Virus record (IMG/VR): IMGVR_UViG_3300048836_001251
Coordinates: 1-36,307 of that record
Reading direction: 5' to 3' (one strand)
DNA: 36,307 bases
Source of the DNA: a virus
Within the stretch, counting starts at the first letter, position 1. Each line of letters begins with the position of its first letter. This document shows, one piece after another, positions 21,133-29,135 of the stretch. Both the position numbers and the translations under genes were made by a program. The notes under the pieces are model-generated. The model worked only from the letters and a program-made list of their open reading frames with translations, had not been told where the DNA came from and did no database searches.

Positions 21133-22062
21133 ATGAGCAAACTCGCATCCGTATCGGCCAACCCGATCCTCGTATCCTACTCGCAAGGCGCGGCGCAAAC
21201 CGCGACCTCCTCCGTGGCCGATTTCATCGCGCCGACCGTGCCCGTGCCCACCTCCGTGGGCCGGTTCAAGAAATACACCGCGAAGAACCGCTTCCACATC
21301 CCGGACACGCGCCGTGCGGTGGGTGGCCGTGCCACGCAGCTCGGCTTCAGCGCGGAGGACAAAAATTACAACTGCGCTCCGCACGCGCTGGACTTCCCCG
21401 TGGACATCCTTGAACAAGCGGAGGAAGGCGATCTGATGAACATCCTCCAGGAGGGTGCCGACATCTGCGCCCAGGTGGGAGCACTCGCTCACGAAAAGTC
21501 CGTGATCGACCTCGCTCTGACCACCCTCGGCGCTGGCACAGCCCTGTCCATCGGTGCGAATGACGACATCGTCGGCCAGATCGACACCAACGTGCTCGGC
21601 GTCATCAAGGCCGCCAAGATGGGCGCTTTGATGAATGTGGGCGTGGTGTTCGGAGCCGGTGCCTGGCGCGTGGTGAAGAACCACGCCTCCGTGCGCGGAC
21701 GTTTGCTCAGCGGGAGCAAGCGCGATCTGGCGAACGTGACGCTGGAGGACTTCGGCAACCTGCTGATCTCCAAGTGCGACGCACGCGTCTCCCTGATGTG
21801 CTACGACGATGCCGCGGAGGGCAAGGACGAGGACGTCAAGTTCGTGCTGGATGGAGACATCATCGTCTTCGCGCGCACCGCGCAGCCCACCCGCTTCGAC
21901 CCCTCGTTCATGAAGACGTTCCGGCTTCGGAACCAGTGGATGAAGCCCGGCGTCTACACCCGTGAGGATGGACGCGCCGAGGTGGCCAAGTTCGACTGGT
22001 CCGAGGACGTGCAAGTCACGAACGAAGACTCGGGCATCCGCCGCACCGTGGCCCTGAGCTGA
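21133..22062 (+). CDS. Major capsid protein
   Basis: A 309-residue protein, the length of Mu gpT (305). Typical HK97-fold features are an N-terminal IAPTVPVPTSVGRFKKYTAKNRFHIPD segment (N-arm/E-loop region) and an ALDFPVDILEQAEEG helical spine. Also present are GMNVG/ALMNVGVVFGAGAW-like AKMGALMNVGVV and LLSGSKRDLANVTLEDFGNLL in the A-domain. The C-terminal strand is KPGVYTREDGRAEVAKFDWSEDVQVTNED. It follows the decoration gene and carries the same strong leader. A long hairpin follows the gene. Confidence 0.85.
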   Translation: MSKLASVSANPILVSYSQGAAQTATSSVADFIAPTVPVPTSVGRFKKYTAKNRFHIPDTRRAVGGRATQLGFSAEDKNYNCAPHALDFPVDILEQAEEGDLMNILQEGADICAQVGALAHEKSVIDLALTTLGAGTALSIGANDDIVGQIDTNVLGVIKAAKMGALMNVGVVFGAGAWRVVKNHASVRGRLLSGSKRDLANVTLEDFGNLLISKCDARVSLMCYDDAAEGKDEDVKFVLDGDIIVFARTAQPTRFDPSFMKTFRLRNQWMKPGVYTREDGRAEVAKFDWSEDVQVTNEDSGIRRTVALS

Positions 22063-22082
22063 TCGGTCGTTGGATCCAGTCC

Positions 22083-22124
22083 GTGCGGCGGTGAGTTTTT
22101 ATCCTGTTTTTCTCACCGCCGCAC
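22083..22124 (+). terminator. Long hairpin after major capsid gene
   Basis: A perfect 13-bp stem, GTGCGGCGGTGAG (22083-22095) with CTCACCGCCGCAC (22112-22124), and a 16-base U-rich loop TTTTTATCCTGTTTTT. The T-runs are in the loop, not after the stem, so it is not a classical terminator. It is probably a 3'-end stabiliser or processing site that raises capsid mRNA abundance relative to downstream genes. Confidence 0.6.
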
Positions 22125-22155
22125 CCCTGGGGCCACCGCCCAACTAGAACCAGCC

Positions 22156-22425
22156 ATGAGTGAAATCCTTCCATCCGCCACAACGGCCGCCCTGATCGAG
22201 CAGCGCATCGAAGCGCTCGATCTGCCCATGCTGGCCTCTGCGAGCAACATGATGACCGGCGGCAGCCTGCGCGCCGAAGATGTGCGCAAGGTGCTGCAAA
22301 TGGCAGCGGAGTGTGCCCTGCGCACGCCCAACCTGGAAGTGATCGTGGCGGGCCTGCGGGCGCATTACGCGGGCAGGGATCTCACGCTGGGCCTTGCCGG
22401 AACCATCACCACCATCCTGATCTAA
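22156..22425 (+). CDS. Small head-region protein (89 aa)
   Basis: An 89-residue, helical protein (MSEILPSATTAALIEQRIEALDLPMLASASNMM...VIVAGLRAHYAGRDLTLGLAG) with no recognised family. It starts after CAACTAGAACCAGCC, a plus-strand example of the AACCAGCC leader. Its TAA is inside CTAACATG, which gives the next gene a start 1 base after the stop. In Mu-like phages this slot holds small connector or head-completion proteins. Confidence 0.55.
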   Translation: MSEILPSATTAALIEQRIEALDLPMLASASNMMTGGSLRAEDVRKVLQMAAECALRTPNLEVIVAGLRAHYAGRDLTLGLAGTITTILI

Positions 22426-22426
22426 C

Positions 22427-22879
22427 ATGAGCTGGCGCACCATCACCGATAATGACATCCGCAGCGCGATCTCCGAGCCGGAGGACACGCTCTTCCGCAC
22501 GCGCCTGCTTGCCGAGGGACAGAGCGATCCTTACACTCCCATCAGCGCCCAGGTGACGAGCCTCTTCCGCGATGCGATCCGGAGCAATGCCTCAAACAGA
22601 CTCGATCCGGATCCTGCCACTCTGCCTGAGGCAGCCATATTCCATGCCACGGCCATCATCCGCCAGCGGCTCATGACACGGTTCAGCAGCGGCATGGAGG
22701 ATGAGACGCGAGCCGCCGAGGCGCGGGCGGCGAGGGACTACCTGCGCGACGTGGCCAAATCCGGCCCGCCCACCGTGGAAAGCCCGGATGATGCCGCGCA
22801 GACCAAACAAACAGTACCAAGCCCGGCGGTAAACCAATCTCCCCGGCGCGATGGATGGAGAAACCAAGATGGAATCTAA
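22427..22879 (+). CDS. Head-tail connector (Mu gp36-type, tentative)
   Basis: A 150-residue protein. The N-terminal ITDNDIRSAISEPEDTLFRTRLLAEGQSDPYTPI, then FRDAIRSN and a long helix IFHATAIIRQRLMTRFSS, resemble the DUF1320-like connector proteins found after the capsid gene in Mu-like phages. The C-terminal 50 residues are polar and disordered. Placement between the capsid and fibre-like block fits an adaptor on the portal. Confidence 0.5.
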   Translation: MSWRTITDNDIRSAISEPEDTLFRTRLLAEGQSDPYTPISAQVTSLFRDAIRSNASNRLDPDPATLPEAAIFHATAIIRQRLMTRFSSGMEDETRAAEARAARDYLRDVAKSGPPTVESPDDAAQTKQTVPSPAVNQSPRRDGWRNQDGI

Positions 22880-22890
22880 CAAAAGAAGCC

Positions 22891-23268
22891 ATGTCTCAAA
22901 AAGAAAGCAAAGGTTACTATGCACTGCCCAATTTTACGCAGGGCGACACGTTTGACGGTCGGGAGATCGCGAGGATCACCCAGGGCGGAGAACCTCTTAC
23001 GATATACAAGGCGGCCATGGAGCTGCGAAAAAAATCGGACGGATCTCTCGTCTGGCGCTGGCAAACATGGGGTGAGGCTCCGAATGCGGAAATCACTGGC
23101 GACAACAATGCCATGACGCTGCACCCGGTCCACGAAAGTATCACCGCACAATGGCCGCTCGGGCTCATGGAATACGATGTCGAGGTTTGGTTTAGCCCGG
23201 ACACCGACAAAAAAACCATTATGGGCGGACCGATGAAAATCGAGAAAGGCACCACCGCGAACTCCTAA
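22891..23268 (+). CDS. Beta-rich structural protein (125 aa), fibre block
   Basis: A 125-residue protein with alternating strands ([68 protein letters not shown]). It has the flavour of an Ig-like or BppU-type N-terminal domain found before collagen-like baseplate/fibre proteins. I chose the ATG at 22891, which follows CTAACAAAAGAAGCC; a longer upstream start overlaps the previous gene. It is 6 bases from the collagen-like gene. Confidence 0.55.
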   Translation: MSQKESKGYYALPNFTQGDTFDGREIARITQGGEPLTIYKAAMELRKKSDGSLVWRWQTWGEAPNAEITGDNNAMTLHPVHESITAQWPLGLMEYDVEVWFSPDTDKKTIMGGPMKIEKGTTANS

Positions 23269-23274
23269 CAGGCG

Positions 23275-24303
23275 ATGATCGAGATCCTCACACCCGCTGG
23301 CACCAGCATCACCGTCGAGATCGGCGGGGTGATGGGGCCGCGTGGGTTTACGGGGGAGACAGGGCCGCAAGGGCCACAAGGCATCCAAGGCGAGACGGGT
23401 GCGCAGGGGCCAGAAGGCCCGCAGGGTATCCAGGGGGAGACGGGAGCGACAGGCGCGACAGGTGCGCAAGGACCACAGGGTGAGCAGGGGCTCAAGGGGG
23501 ATAAGGGCGACAAGGGGGATACTGGAGAGCAAGGGCTCAAGGGAGACACTGGAGACACGGGGCCTGCTGGCTCCGATGCCACGGTGAATGCCGAAAATGT
23601 CGCCAGTGTGCTCGACGCGGCGACCGAGGCCACCGAGCCGGAGGATGCCAACAAGATCCCGCTGCTCGTGGCCGGGGCGTTGCGGTGGGTGTCGTTTGCC
23701 AATCTGTGGACGTTGATCGTCACCAAAATCGGCGCGATCACCAGCATCACAGCGGGAGGCGTGTGGTCGTTCGGATCGCCCACCCGCCCGACATCCAGCG
23801 CCACTGGAGCCCCATTATCTAACAGCCTCATCATGCTGAGCGACGGAGACGCGAGATACGGCCCCGTGATCGTCGCAAACTCCACCGGAGTGACAGATGC
23901 ACCAGACACAACCTATGTTGATGTCGCCGGATGCACGAGCATCCAACTGGAGGCAAACACCCGCTACGAAATCGGGACGTATGCGTATTTCAACTGCATC
24001 CCCGGCTGGTTTTTGCGGCTGGTTTTCTCGGCGGATTTGTATGGCACGTCCGGGCGTCGTCCCGCGTCAAACATGGGACAAGGCTCCGCGCTGCCGCAAC
24101 AAGCGCAATTTATCGGCGACTTGCGGACGATCCAGTTAGGCACGCGGGCAGTCAACACTGGAGGAAATCAGGAAGGCTACGGGGGGCAGATCATGATTCT
24201 AACAACAGCCACCGCTCCGACCGTCACCCTGCAATTTTCCAACACCGGGGCGGGCACGGCGAATCTGACTTACGCAACAGTGATTATCCGTAAACTATCA
24301 TGA
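23275..24303 (+). CDS. Collagen-like fibre protein
   Basis: A 342-residue protein. Residues 21-98 are 26 uninterrupted G-X-Y triplets ([12 protein letters not shown] ...), a bacterial/phage collagen triple helix of roughly 78 residues, rich in Gln, Glu and Lys and lacking Cys. Residues 100-170 are a trimerising, partly helical section. Residues 190-342 are a beta-rich tip ([20 protein letters not shown]..., [18 protein letters not shown]). Known: such repeats form slender rods in tail or head fibres. It opens a block of at least four similarly sized fibre-like genes. Its stop overlaps a 22-codon frame by ATGA. Confidence 0.8.
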   Translation: MIEILTPAGTSITVEIGGVMGPRGFTGETGPQGPQGIQGETGAQGPEGPQGIQGETGATGATGAQGPQGEQGLKGDKGDKGDTGEQGLKGDTGDTGPAGSDATVNAENVASVLDAATEATEPEDANKIPLLVAGALRWVSFANLWTLIVTKIGAITSITAGGVWSFGSPTRPTSSATGAPLSNSLIMLSDGDARYGPVIVANSTGVTDAPDTTYVDVAGCTSIQLEANTRYEIGTYAYFNCIPGWFLRLVFSADLYGTSGRRPASNMGQGSALPQQAQFIGDLRTIQLGTRAVNTGGNQEGYGGQIMILTTATAPTVTLQFSNTGAGTANLTYATVIIRKLS

Positions 24304-24368
24304 TCACACTACCCCACCCCACCGTACTGGACTCCGCCGCGCTAAACGCCGAGGAATCAGATCCATGA
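24300..24368 (+). CDS. 22-residue mini-ORF, translationally coupled
   Basis: An open frame [22 protein letters not shown] that begins inside the stop of the collagen-like gene (ATGA) and ends inside the start of the 86-residue gene (ATGA). This exact chaining on both sides is unlikely by chance. Its product may have no function; translation could serve only to pass ribosomes to the next gene. Confidence 0.4.
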   Translation: MITLPHPTVLDSAALNAEESDP

Positions 24369-24625
24369 CCGACGAACCCCCCATCATCGTAGTCGTCTCG
24401 GAGCCGCTGGCACCGATTGACGTGGCTGTGGGCGTGCCGGATGGGGAGCCGGTGAGTGTGAGTGTGCCGGGGTTGCCCGCGATCGAGGTGCAGGTGCAGC
24501 AGGGGCTGCCGGGGAGGCCGGGGGAGAGCATCTACGCGGTGATGCTGGAGGATGGGGATGCGTATCTGGACCTGACAGCGGAAGAGCAGATGATGCCTAA
24601 CATTTTTTACGTGATCCCGGAATGA
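24365..24625 (+). CDS. Small fibre-block protein (86 aa) with remnant collagen stretch
   Basis: An 86-residue protein. Its first half is Val/Pro-rich and strand-like (IIVVVSEPLAPIDVAVGVPDGEPVSVSVPG), then there is a short QQGLPGRPGES with three collagen-like triplets, then YAVMLEDGDAYLDLTAEEQMMPNIFYVIPE. The end (EQMMPNIFYVIPE) resembles C-terminal motifs I know from phage collagen proteins ('mpnviYfipE'). Likely a fibre accessory or tip protein. A CTAACA lies near the end. Its stop overlaps the next start. Confidence 0.55.
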   Translation: MTDEPPIIVVVSEPLAPIDVAVGVPDGEPVSVSVPGLPAIEVQVQQGLPGRPGESIYAVMLEDGDAYLDLTAEEQMMPNIFYVIPE

Positions 24626-25506
24626 GCCTGAAATCGACATCAAGATTGCGAGGCCAGCGTGTGAAGCACGCGGGGCGCGACGTGGGCAAGATCCACATCC
24701 AGAACAAGGTGGCGCGGTTTATTTTTGGGAATGGCATGCAGATCCTGCCGAAGCTGGAGCAACACCTGAGCGGCTACACGAGCTGCCGGATGCTGTGGGA
24801 GGGCGGGCAGCATTGGTTTGAGTTTGGGATCCGCATCAATGCGGTGCTGGATGGCAACCCGGTGGACGGATGGAGCGACCCCAAGGGGTATTTCCGGCTG
24901 GTGCCGGAATACAGCACGGACCTGGTGAACTGGGAGGGCGGGAAATTCACGCCACCGACGAGCGACATGATCACCAGCCACGGCGATGGACGATACACGT
25001 ATTGGCAACGGGCGGTGAACCCGGCGGCGAGCGAGATCAAAAGCTGGGCGATCTACTGCGAGAGCACGGTGGCAAATGGAGATACGCGCAACAACCCGTT
25101 TACGGCGGTGGTGATCGCAGGGGTGACGCAGGCGCTGCCGCGCTATCCCTACACGATGCCGCAGGACGCGGCGGCGCTCCAGGAGGATCTGATCGCAGCG
25201 GGTTGGGCGGGCACGACTGTGACGGCTGGGTCCGACGTGGTGTGGGCGATCACAGTTCCGACGGTGAATTTCACGTCGCTGAGCCAGGCATCGTCGGTGC
25301 GGTGGCCGGGGTATTTGGTCGAGGATGTGTTCGGCAATCTCACGAACACGATCGATGAGCGGGCATTCGAGGGGAATTACGTCAATGCGTTTGGCGTGCC
25401 GATCTACCTCAAAGGATTCGGGCGGCTGCGCATATTGCCGGGGCCGCGCTATCAGATCACGCTCGCGGAGCGGTTGCAAAATCTACGGGAGGAATTCGGA
25501 CTATGA
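24622..25506 (+). CDS. Structural protein of fibre block (294 aa)
   Basis: A 294-residue protein with mainly beta-type composition: GRDVGKIHIQNKVARFIFGNG, CRMLWEGGQHWFEFGIRINAVLDGNPV, YFRLVPEYSTDLVNWEGGKFTPP, YTYWQRAVNPAAS. Aromatic, carbohydrate-binding-like composition without enzyme motifs. Starts and stops overlap its neighbours by four bases. I do not recognise a family; tail or head fibre component is inferred from context. Confidence 0.55.
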   Translation: MSLKSTSRLRGQRVKHAGRDVGKIHIQNKVARFIFGNGMQILPKLEQHLSGYTSCRMLWEGGQHWFEFGIRINAVLDGNPVDGWSDPKGYFRLVPEYSTDLVNWEGGKFTPPTSDMITSHGDGRYTYWQRAVNPAASEIKSWAIYCESTVANGDTRNNPFTAVVIAGVTQALPRYPYTMPQDAAALQEDLIAAGWAGTTVTAGSDVVWAITVPTVNFTSLSQASSVRWPGYLVEDVFGNLTNTIDERAFEGNYVNAFGVPIYLKGFGRLRILPGPRYQITLAERLQNLREEFGL

Positions 25507-25775
25507 GCCTGGCCACACAAATCCTCGATGCGAACTCGGTGCGCCTGTGGGAGACGCCGGTGCGGGCGTTGATCAACGCAGCGGCCACGGCTGCGGCGCA
25601 GGATCCGGCTGTGGCGGCGGCGCTGGTGCTGCTGCAAGACAACGGGATTTTCACAGGGCTGCCACTGGCAAGTGATGCGGACATCCCCGCAAAAATCGCG
25701 CTGCTCCAGCAGGATGCGGAGTTCATGGCGGCGCTCGATCTCGTTACCTCCACCCTCATTGAAAACCTATCATGA
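25503..25775 (+). CDS. Small fibre-block protein (90 aa)
   Basis: A 90-residue, Ala-rich helical protein (LINAAATAAAQDPAVAAALVLLQDNGIFTG, ADIPAKIALLQQDAEFMAALDL). Overlaps both neighbours by four bases. May be a chaperone or oligomerisation partner for the 294-residue protein. No family is recognised. Confidence 0.5.
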   Translation: MSLATQILDANSVRLWETPVRALINAAATAAAQDPAVAAALVLLQDNGIFTGLPLASDADIPAKIALLQQDAEFMAALDLVTSTLIENLS

Positions 25776-26407
25776 CCACGCTCACCACCACTCTCCCACT
25801 GCCCTACCCCGTGACGCTGGATCTGCGGATCCCGAGCGGCCTGCGCCCGCGCGTGGTATCCAAAGCCACCACCGACTCGGGCGAGCCGAGCGATGAGCCA
25901 CCACTGGAGCCCGTTGTGCCGCATGAGTTTGCGGAGTTTCCATTCCTGCTCTATGTGGACGGGCACGCCCGGACGATCTCCGCCCAACTCCCGCCGCTGG
26001 CCAAGCCGCTGCCGCTGTATGGGCCGCAGGATTTCGCGGCGGCCGCAGGCGATAGCATGGAGGACCATGTGGCCCGCGCGCTGGCTCTCCTGGCACCGGA
26101 TGTGCAGGGCACGCTGCAAACCCTGGCCGATGGCCACGAGATGCCGGAGCTGCCACCCCGCGTGCCGCGCGAGATCGCCAACTGGCGGGCGCGTGCGATC
26201 CTGGAACTCCAAGGGCTGCTGCCGACGGTGGACGGCATGATCGCGGCGATGACCGGGCCGGAGGCCATCGTGGTGCGCAATGCCTGGTATGCGGGAGCAC
26301 CGCTCGCGCGGCGCGGGGCCACCGTCACCGCCCTCGCCTCCCAGCTCGGACTCACGCCGGATCAAATCGATGCCATGTTCATCGCAGCCGAAAATCTCCA
26401 TGTATAA
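25772..26407 (+). CDS. Tail-fibre-assembly-like protein
   Basis: A 211-residue protein. Residues about 130-211 (REIANWRARAILELQGLLPTVDGMIAAMTGPEAIVVRNAWYAGAPLARRGATVTALASQLGLTPDQIDAMFIAA) match a common C-terminal module of phage tail-fibre assembly proteins: W-R-A-K/R-A-V-L-E-L..GL...V...W......R.G..V..LA..LGLT..Q.D.LF. Residues 1-120 are Pro-rich with a beta-type section. Known: such chaperones help fibres fold or attach. It closes the fibre block and is followed by the folded element at 26420-26481. Confidence 0.6.
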   Translation: MTTLTTTLPLPYPVTLDLRIPSGLRPRVVSKATTDSGEPSDEPPLEPVVPHEFAEFPFLLYVDGHARTISAQLPPLAKPLPLYGPQDFAAAAGDSMEDHVARALALLAPDVQGTLQTLADGHEMPELPPRVPREIANWRARAILELQGLLPTVDGMIAAMTGPEAIVVRNAWYAGAPLARRGATVTALASQLGLTPDQIDAMFIAAENLHV

Positions 26408-26419
26408 CCCCAACACAAT

Positions 26420-26481
26420 GCGGGCGGATGCTCTGCTCGGTAGCAGACAGGATTTGGGTTTCCTGCCCACCATCCGCCCGC
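26420..26481 (+). other. Strongly folded intergenic element (predicted three-way junction)
   Basis: Outer perfect 11-bp stem GCGGGCGGATG (26420-26430) / CATCCGCCCGC (26471-26481). Inside are hairpin TCTGCT-CGGT-AGCAGA (26432-26447, 6 bp) and directly after it hairpin CAGGA-TTTGGGTT-TCCTG (26448-26465, 5 bp), then CCCAC unpaired. No T-tract follows. It is almost the whole 96-base gap between the fibre-assembly gene and the next head gene, and the start codon at 26504 lies 22 bases downstream. Stem core identical to 8561-8627. Confidence 0.65.
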
Positions 26482-26503
26482 GCCTCTCTCCATCAACTAA
26501 CAC

Positions 26504-27481
26504 ATGACCACCGCCGAACAAATCGCCGCCATCCGCGCATTGCTGCCCACCACGCTGGGGAGCGCGGAGCTGCGCGAGCAGATCGCATCGGACATCCGTG
26601 TGCGGAGTGTGTTTGTGAGCCGGGCGTCGAACGCTGTGTTTCTGAGCAACCTCAAGGGCCTGGTGGAGAAGCTCGCCGCCGGTGACATGGACCATGCGAG
26701 CGCACGGCTCGCGCTGCGCCAGATCCTCAGCGAACTGGGCTACACGCCCGAAGGTGGATTTCCGGAAGTGGAAGCCGGTGCTGTGCCTCCTGCGGAACCG
26801 GGCAGCTTGCAGGATCTCACCAGCACGCGCCGCCTTGATCTCATTCTGGAAACGCAGGTGGACCTGGTGCGCGGCCGTGGCATGCAGATCCGGGGCATGG
26901 AGCCTACGGTGCTGCGGATGTGGCCGGCATGGGAGCTGGTGCGTGCGATCCAGACAGCGGTGCCACGCGATTGGCAGAGCCGCTGGGTGGTAGCCGGTGG
27001 CACGCTGGTGGACGGCGGCCGGATGATTGCGCTGAAGGCTGATCCCATCTGGGGTGAGCTGGGATCCAGCGGAAATTTTGAGGATGCACTGGATGTGGAT
27101 TTTCCACCGTTTGCCTTTAATAGCGGCATGCGGTGGACACCGATCACCCGCTCGGAAGTGAGCCGCCTCGGCATCACCGGCCCAGATGGGCAAAGCGTCG
27201 AGGAGTGGCAGGCGGAAGACCGGAATATTCTAACGGGCACACAAAGCGGACTACCTGCACCCCAGGTGAGCGTGAAGAAGGTGGATCCAGATCTGCGACG
27301 CGAGCTGGAAAAGCAAGGGGTGAGCATCGTGGATGACACGGCGACGACACCGGGCAATGAGGAAAATCTGCGCAAGCAACTCGAAGAGCGGGCGGCGGCG
27401 CGGGAAGCGCGTGCGGCAGAGCGGATGCGCAAATCCATCGAGGAGCGGCAGGAGGAATACGAAAGGAGGCACCCATCATGA
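26504..27481 (+). CDS. Minor head / head morphogenesis-like protein (tentative)
   Basis: A 325-residue protein. The N-terminal 60 residues (EQIAAIRALLPTTLGSAELREQIASDIRVRSVFVSRASNAVFLSNLKG) are helical. A central globular part contains SLQDLTSTRRLDLILETQVDLVRGRGMQIRGM and RMWPAWELVRAIQTAVPRDWQSRW. The C-terminal 70 residues are charged, helical and end in EERQEEYERRHPS. Its place before a gpG-like gene is that of Mu F/gp30, but motif support is thin. The stop overlaps the next start; a Shine-Dalgarno AAAGGAGG for that next gene is encoded in its last codons. Confidence 0.5.
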   Translation: MTTAEQIAAIRALLPTTLGSAELREQIASDIRVRSVFVSRASNAVFLSNLKGLVEKLAAGDMDHASARLALRQILSELGYTPEGGFPEVEAGAVPPAEPGSLQDLTSTRRLDLILETQVDLVRGRGMQIRGMEPTVLRMWPAWELVRAIQTAVPRDWQSRWVVAGGTLVDGGRMIALKADPIWGELGSSGNFEDALDVDFPPFAFNSGMRWTPITRSEVSRLGITGPDGQSVEEWQAEDRNILTGTQSGLPAPQVSVKKVDPDLRRELEKQGVSIVDDTATTPGNEENLRKQLEERAAAREARAAERMRKSIEERQEEYERRHPS

Positions 27482-28080
27482 GCGTGACTCTCGAAGTGAC
27501 CATCCGTGGGGTGGAGGGCAATGCCGCCAGCCGCCTGGCACGCGCCTTGCAAGACCGCAGCAGCCTGCATGCCGCACTGGCGCAGGCATCGGAAAAGTTT
27601 GTGAAAGACAGAGGCCGCCAGACGGCCTCGAAGGAGCATAACTCTGCGAACCGACTTGGTGCCAGCCCCACCGGCCATCTAGCGCGGGCCTACGATGCCA
27701 TCGAGAGCCAGAGCGATGCCCGGGGCGCGCGGCTGCTGGTGCCACGGGCAAGCCGCCTGCGCGCGGCCTTCGGTGATTTCACGATCCGGCCCACGGGCGG
27801 CCGGACGTATCTCACCATACCAGCGGCGGCGGAAGCATACGGCAAGCGCGCCGGAGAGTTCTCGGATCTCATATTCATGCGCATCGGCCCGCGCAAGACG
27901 CCGATTCTGGCACGCAAGATGGGAAACAATCAAACCCTACAAGTGATGTATCGACTCGTAAAACAGATCACCCAAAAGGCCGATCCAGGCCTAATTGATT
28001 TTGATGGCATACGCGCCACGGCACGTGACGCGGCGGAGGCCTGGGTGGATGAAATCATACTAGGAGGGCTGCCATCATGA
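27478..28080 (+). CDS. Tail completion / virion morphogenesis protein (Mu gpG-like)
   Basis: A 200-residue protein. Residues about 58-75 (RLGASPTGHLARAYDAIESQSD) resemble the conserved segment of the Mu G/phage_tail_S family ('RTGxLrxSi'). Beta strands follow (ARLLVPRASRLRAAFGDFTIRPTGGRTYLTIP), with AEAYGKRAGEF and a C-terminal helical IDFDGIRATARDAAEAWVDEII. Known role: joins finished tail to head. AAAGGAGG lies nine bases upstream of the ATG, so this gene has a good Shine-Dalgarno despite the overlap with the previous gene. Confidence 0.6.
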   Translation: MSVTLEVTIRGVEGNAASRLARALQDRSSLHAALAQASEKFVKDRGRQTASKEHNSANRLGASPTGHLARAYDAIESQSDARGARLLVPRASRLRAAFGDFTIRPTGGRTYLTIPAAAEAYGKRAGEFSDLIFMRIGPRKTPILARKMGNNQTLQVMYRLVKQITQKADPGLIDFDGIRATARDAAEAWVDEIILGGLPS

Positions 28081-28523
28081 GCCGCTGGAGTGACCACGCC
28101 GAGGCAATGGCCAAGCGTTTGCGCGAGACAATCATGGAGATGCAGGGCAGCGATGCCATCCCTGTGATCGTGGAGCGCCAGCTCGACGTGGCCACGAGCG
28201 TGCAACAAGAGGCGGCCAAGGCCAGCGGCGGGCTGGTGATGCTGGTATGGACGGAATCCCGCAATCTGGACACACAGCAAAAGGTGCTGCGCATGAGTGG
28301 CGAGTTCTCTGCACTGTGCATGACCAAGCCGATGTACACAGACGACAAGATCACGTGCGATGACCTCGCCGAAAAGGTGGCCGTGGCACTGCACGACTGG
28401 CTGCCCGCAGACAAACCTTACAACGAACCGCTGCGCACACGCGTGACGGGTATCTCTCTCGTGCCGGAGACCAAGGGCCTGCTAACCTACGAGGTGCGCA
28501 TGACCGCGGAACGGCTCATCTAA
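28077..28523 (+). CDS. Tail terminator / gp37-like minor tail protein (tentative)
   Basis: A 148-residue alpha/beta protein: N-terminal helix EAMAKRLRETIMEMQG, strand AIPVIVERQLD, GGLVMLVWTES, and a C-terminal PLRTRVTGISLVPETKGLLTYEVRMTAERLI pair of strands. This is the layout of tail-terminator or DUF1834-like proteins that come just before the major tail gene. It overlaps the previous gene by ATGA and ends with CTAACA, 27 bases before the tail tube gene. Confidence 0.55.
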   Translation: MSRWSDHAEAMAKRLRETIMEMQGSDAIPVIVERQLDVATSVQQEAAKASGGLVMLVWTESRNLDTQQKVLRMSGEFSALCMTKPMYTDDKITCDDLAEKVAVALHDWLPADKPYNEPLRTRVTGISLVPETKGLLTYEVRMTAERLI

Positions 28524-28550
28524 CAAACCAACCAGTAGAAAACAAACAAC

Positions 28551-29123
28551 ATGTCCAAATTCGGATCCATCGTAGAGCGCCTGGTGGGCGCATCAGTATT
28601 CTTCGTCCCAGACGGCGAGGATTTCAGTCTCACGGAAACGCCAGATCTGGCGAGCGTGACGAACAAACCGGCGACCACGGAGTGGAACGCATTCAGCCTG
28701 GGGCGCGTGAACATGGCGAAATACACGCCGAAGACGAAAGACCGCACACGCGAGTGGGCGGTGCCGACCGGCGGCTACAAAGAGCGCACGGACACAGTGG
28801 TGGTGGAAGACGCGTTCGAGTTCACGATGATCGACTACGCGGCGAAGCTGTTTGACCAGCTCATGTTCGGCATGGCCACGGCTCCCGTGAGCGGCACGTC
28901 CCAACAGGCGTTCGCCGAAAGCACGCGCCGCAAGGACGGCTGGCTGCGCATGGTGCGCTACGACGAAGACGGCAACGCCTTCTGCGAGCTGGAAATCCAC
29001 AGCCGCCTGACGATCGCGCAGGTGCCGGAGGATAAAAACGAGCCCGGCAGCCCGGTGCTGCGCGTGGGCCACCTCGCCGACGGCGGAGTGCTCGACATCA
29101 TCGAACTGACGTATCCTGCCTGA
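28551..29123 (+). CDS. Major tail (tube) protein
   Basis: A 190-residue protein with beta-rich composition: VGASVFFVPDGEDFSLTETPDL, REWAVPTGGYKERTDTVVVEDAFEFTMIDYAAKLFDQL, CELEIHSRLTIAQVPEDKNEPGSPVLRVGHLADGGVLDIIELTY. It has the size and order expected of siphophage tail tube proteins. Its leader CCAACCAGTAGAAAACAAACAAC resembles the strong leaders of the decoration and capsid genes, which fits high expression. No sheath precedes it. A minor-tail role is the alternative. Confidence 0.65.
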   Translation: MSKFGSIVERLVGASVFFVPDGEDFSLTETPDLASVTNKPATTEWNAFSLGRVNMAKYTPKTKDRTREWAVPTGGYKERTDTVVVEDAFEFTMIDYAAKLFDQLMFGMATAPVSGTSQQAFAESTRRKDGWLRMVRYDEDGNAFCELEIHSRLTIAQVPEDKNEPGSPVLRVGHLADGGVLDIIELTYPA

Positions 29124-29135
29124 GCGTAAACCACC

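Noticed and set aside
23335-23568. Tandem DNA repeat as a mobile or phase-variable tract
   Set aside because: The 9-base periodicity follows from the collagen Gly-X-Y codons, and the units vary in sequence, so slipped-strand switching is not indicated.
26420-26481. Hammerhead ribozyme
   Set aside because: The conserved CUGANGA and GAAA core segments are absent, so only a generic folded element is claimed.
25457-27193. A 578-codon open frame on the minus strand opposite the fibre and minor-head genes
   Set aside because: It covers four well-packed plus-strand genes with overlapping starts and stops. High GC wobble creates long antisense frames, and its translation has no recognisable fold.
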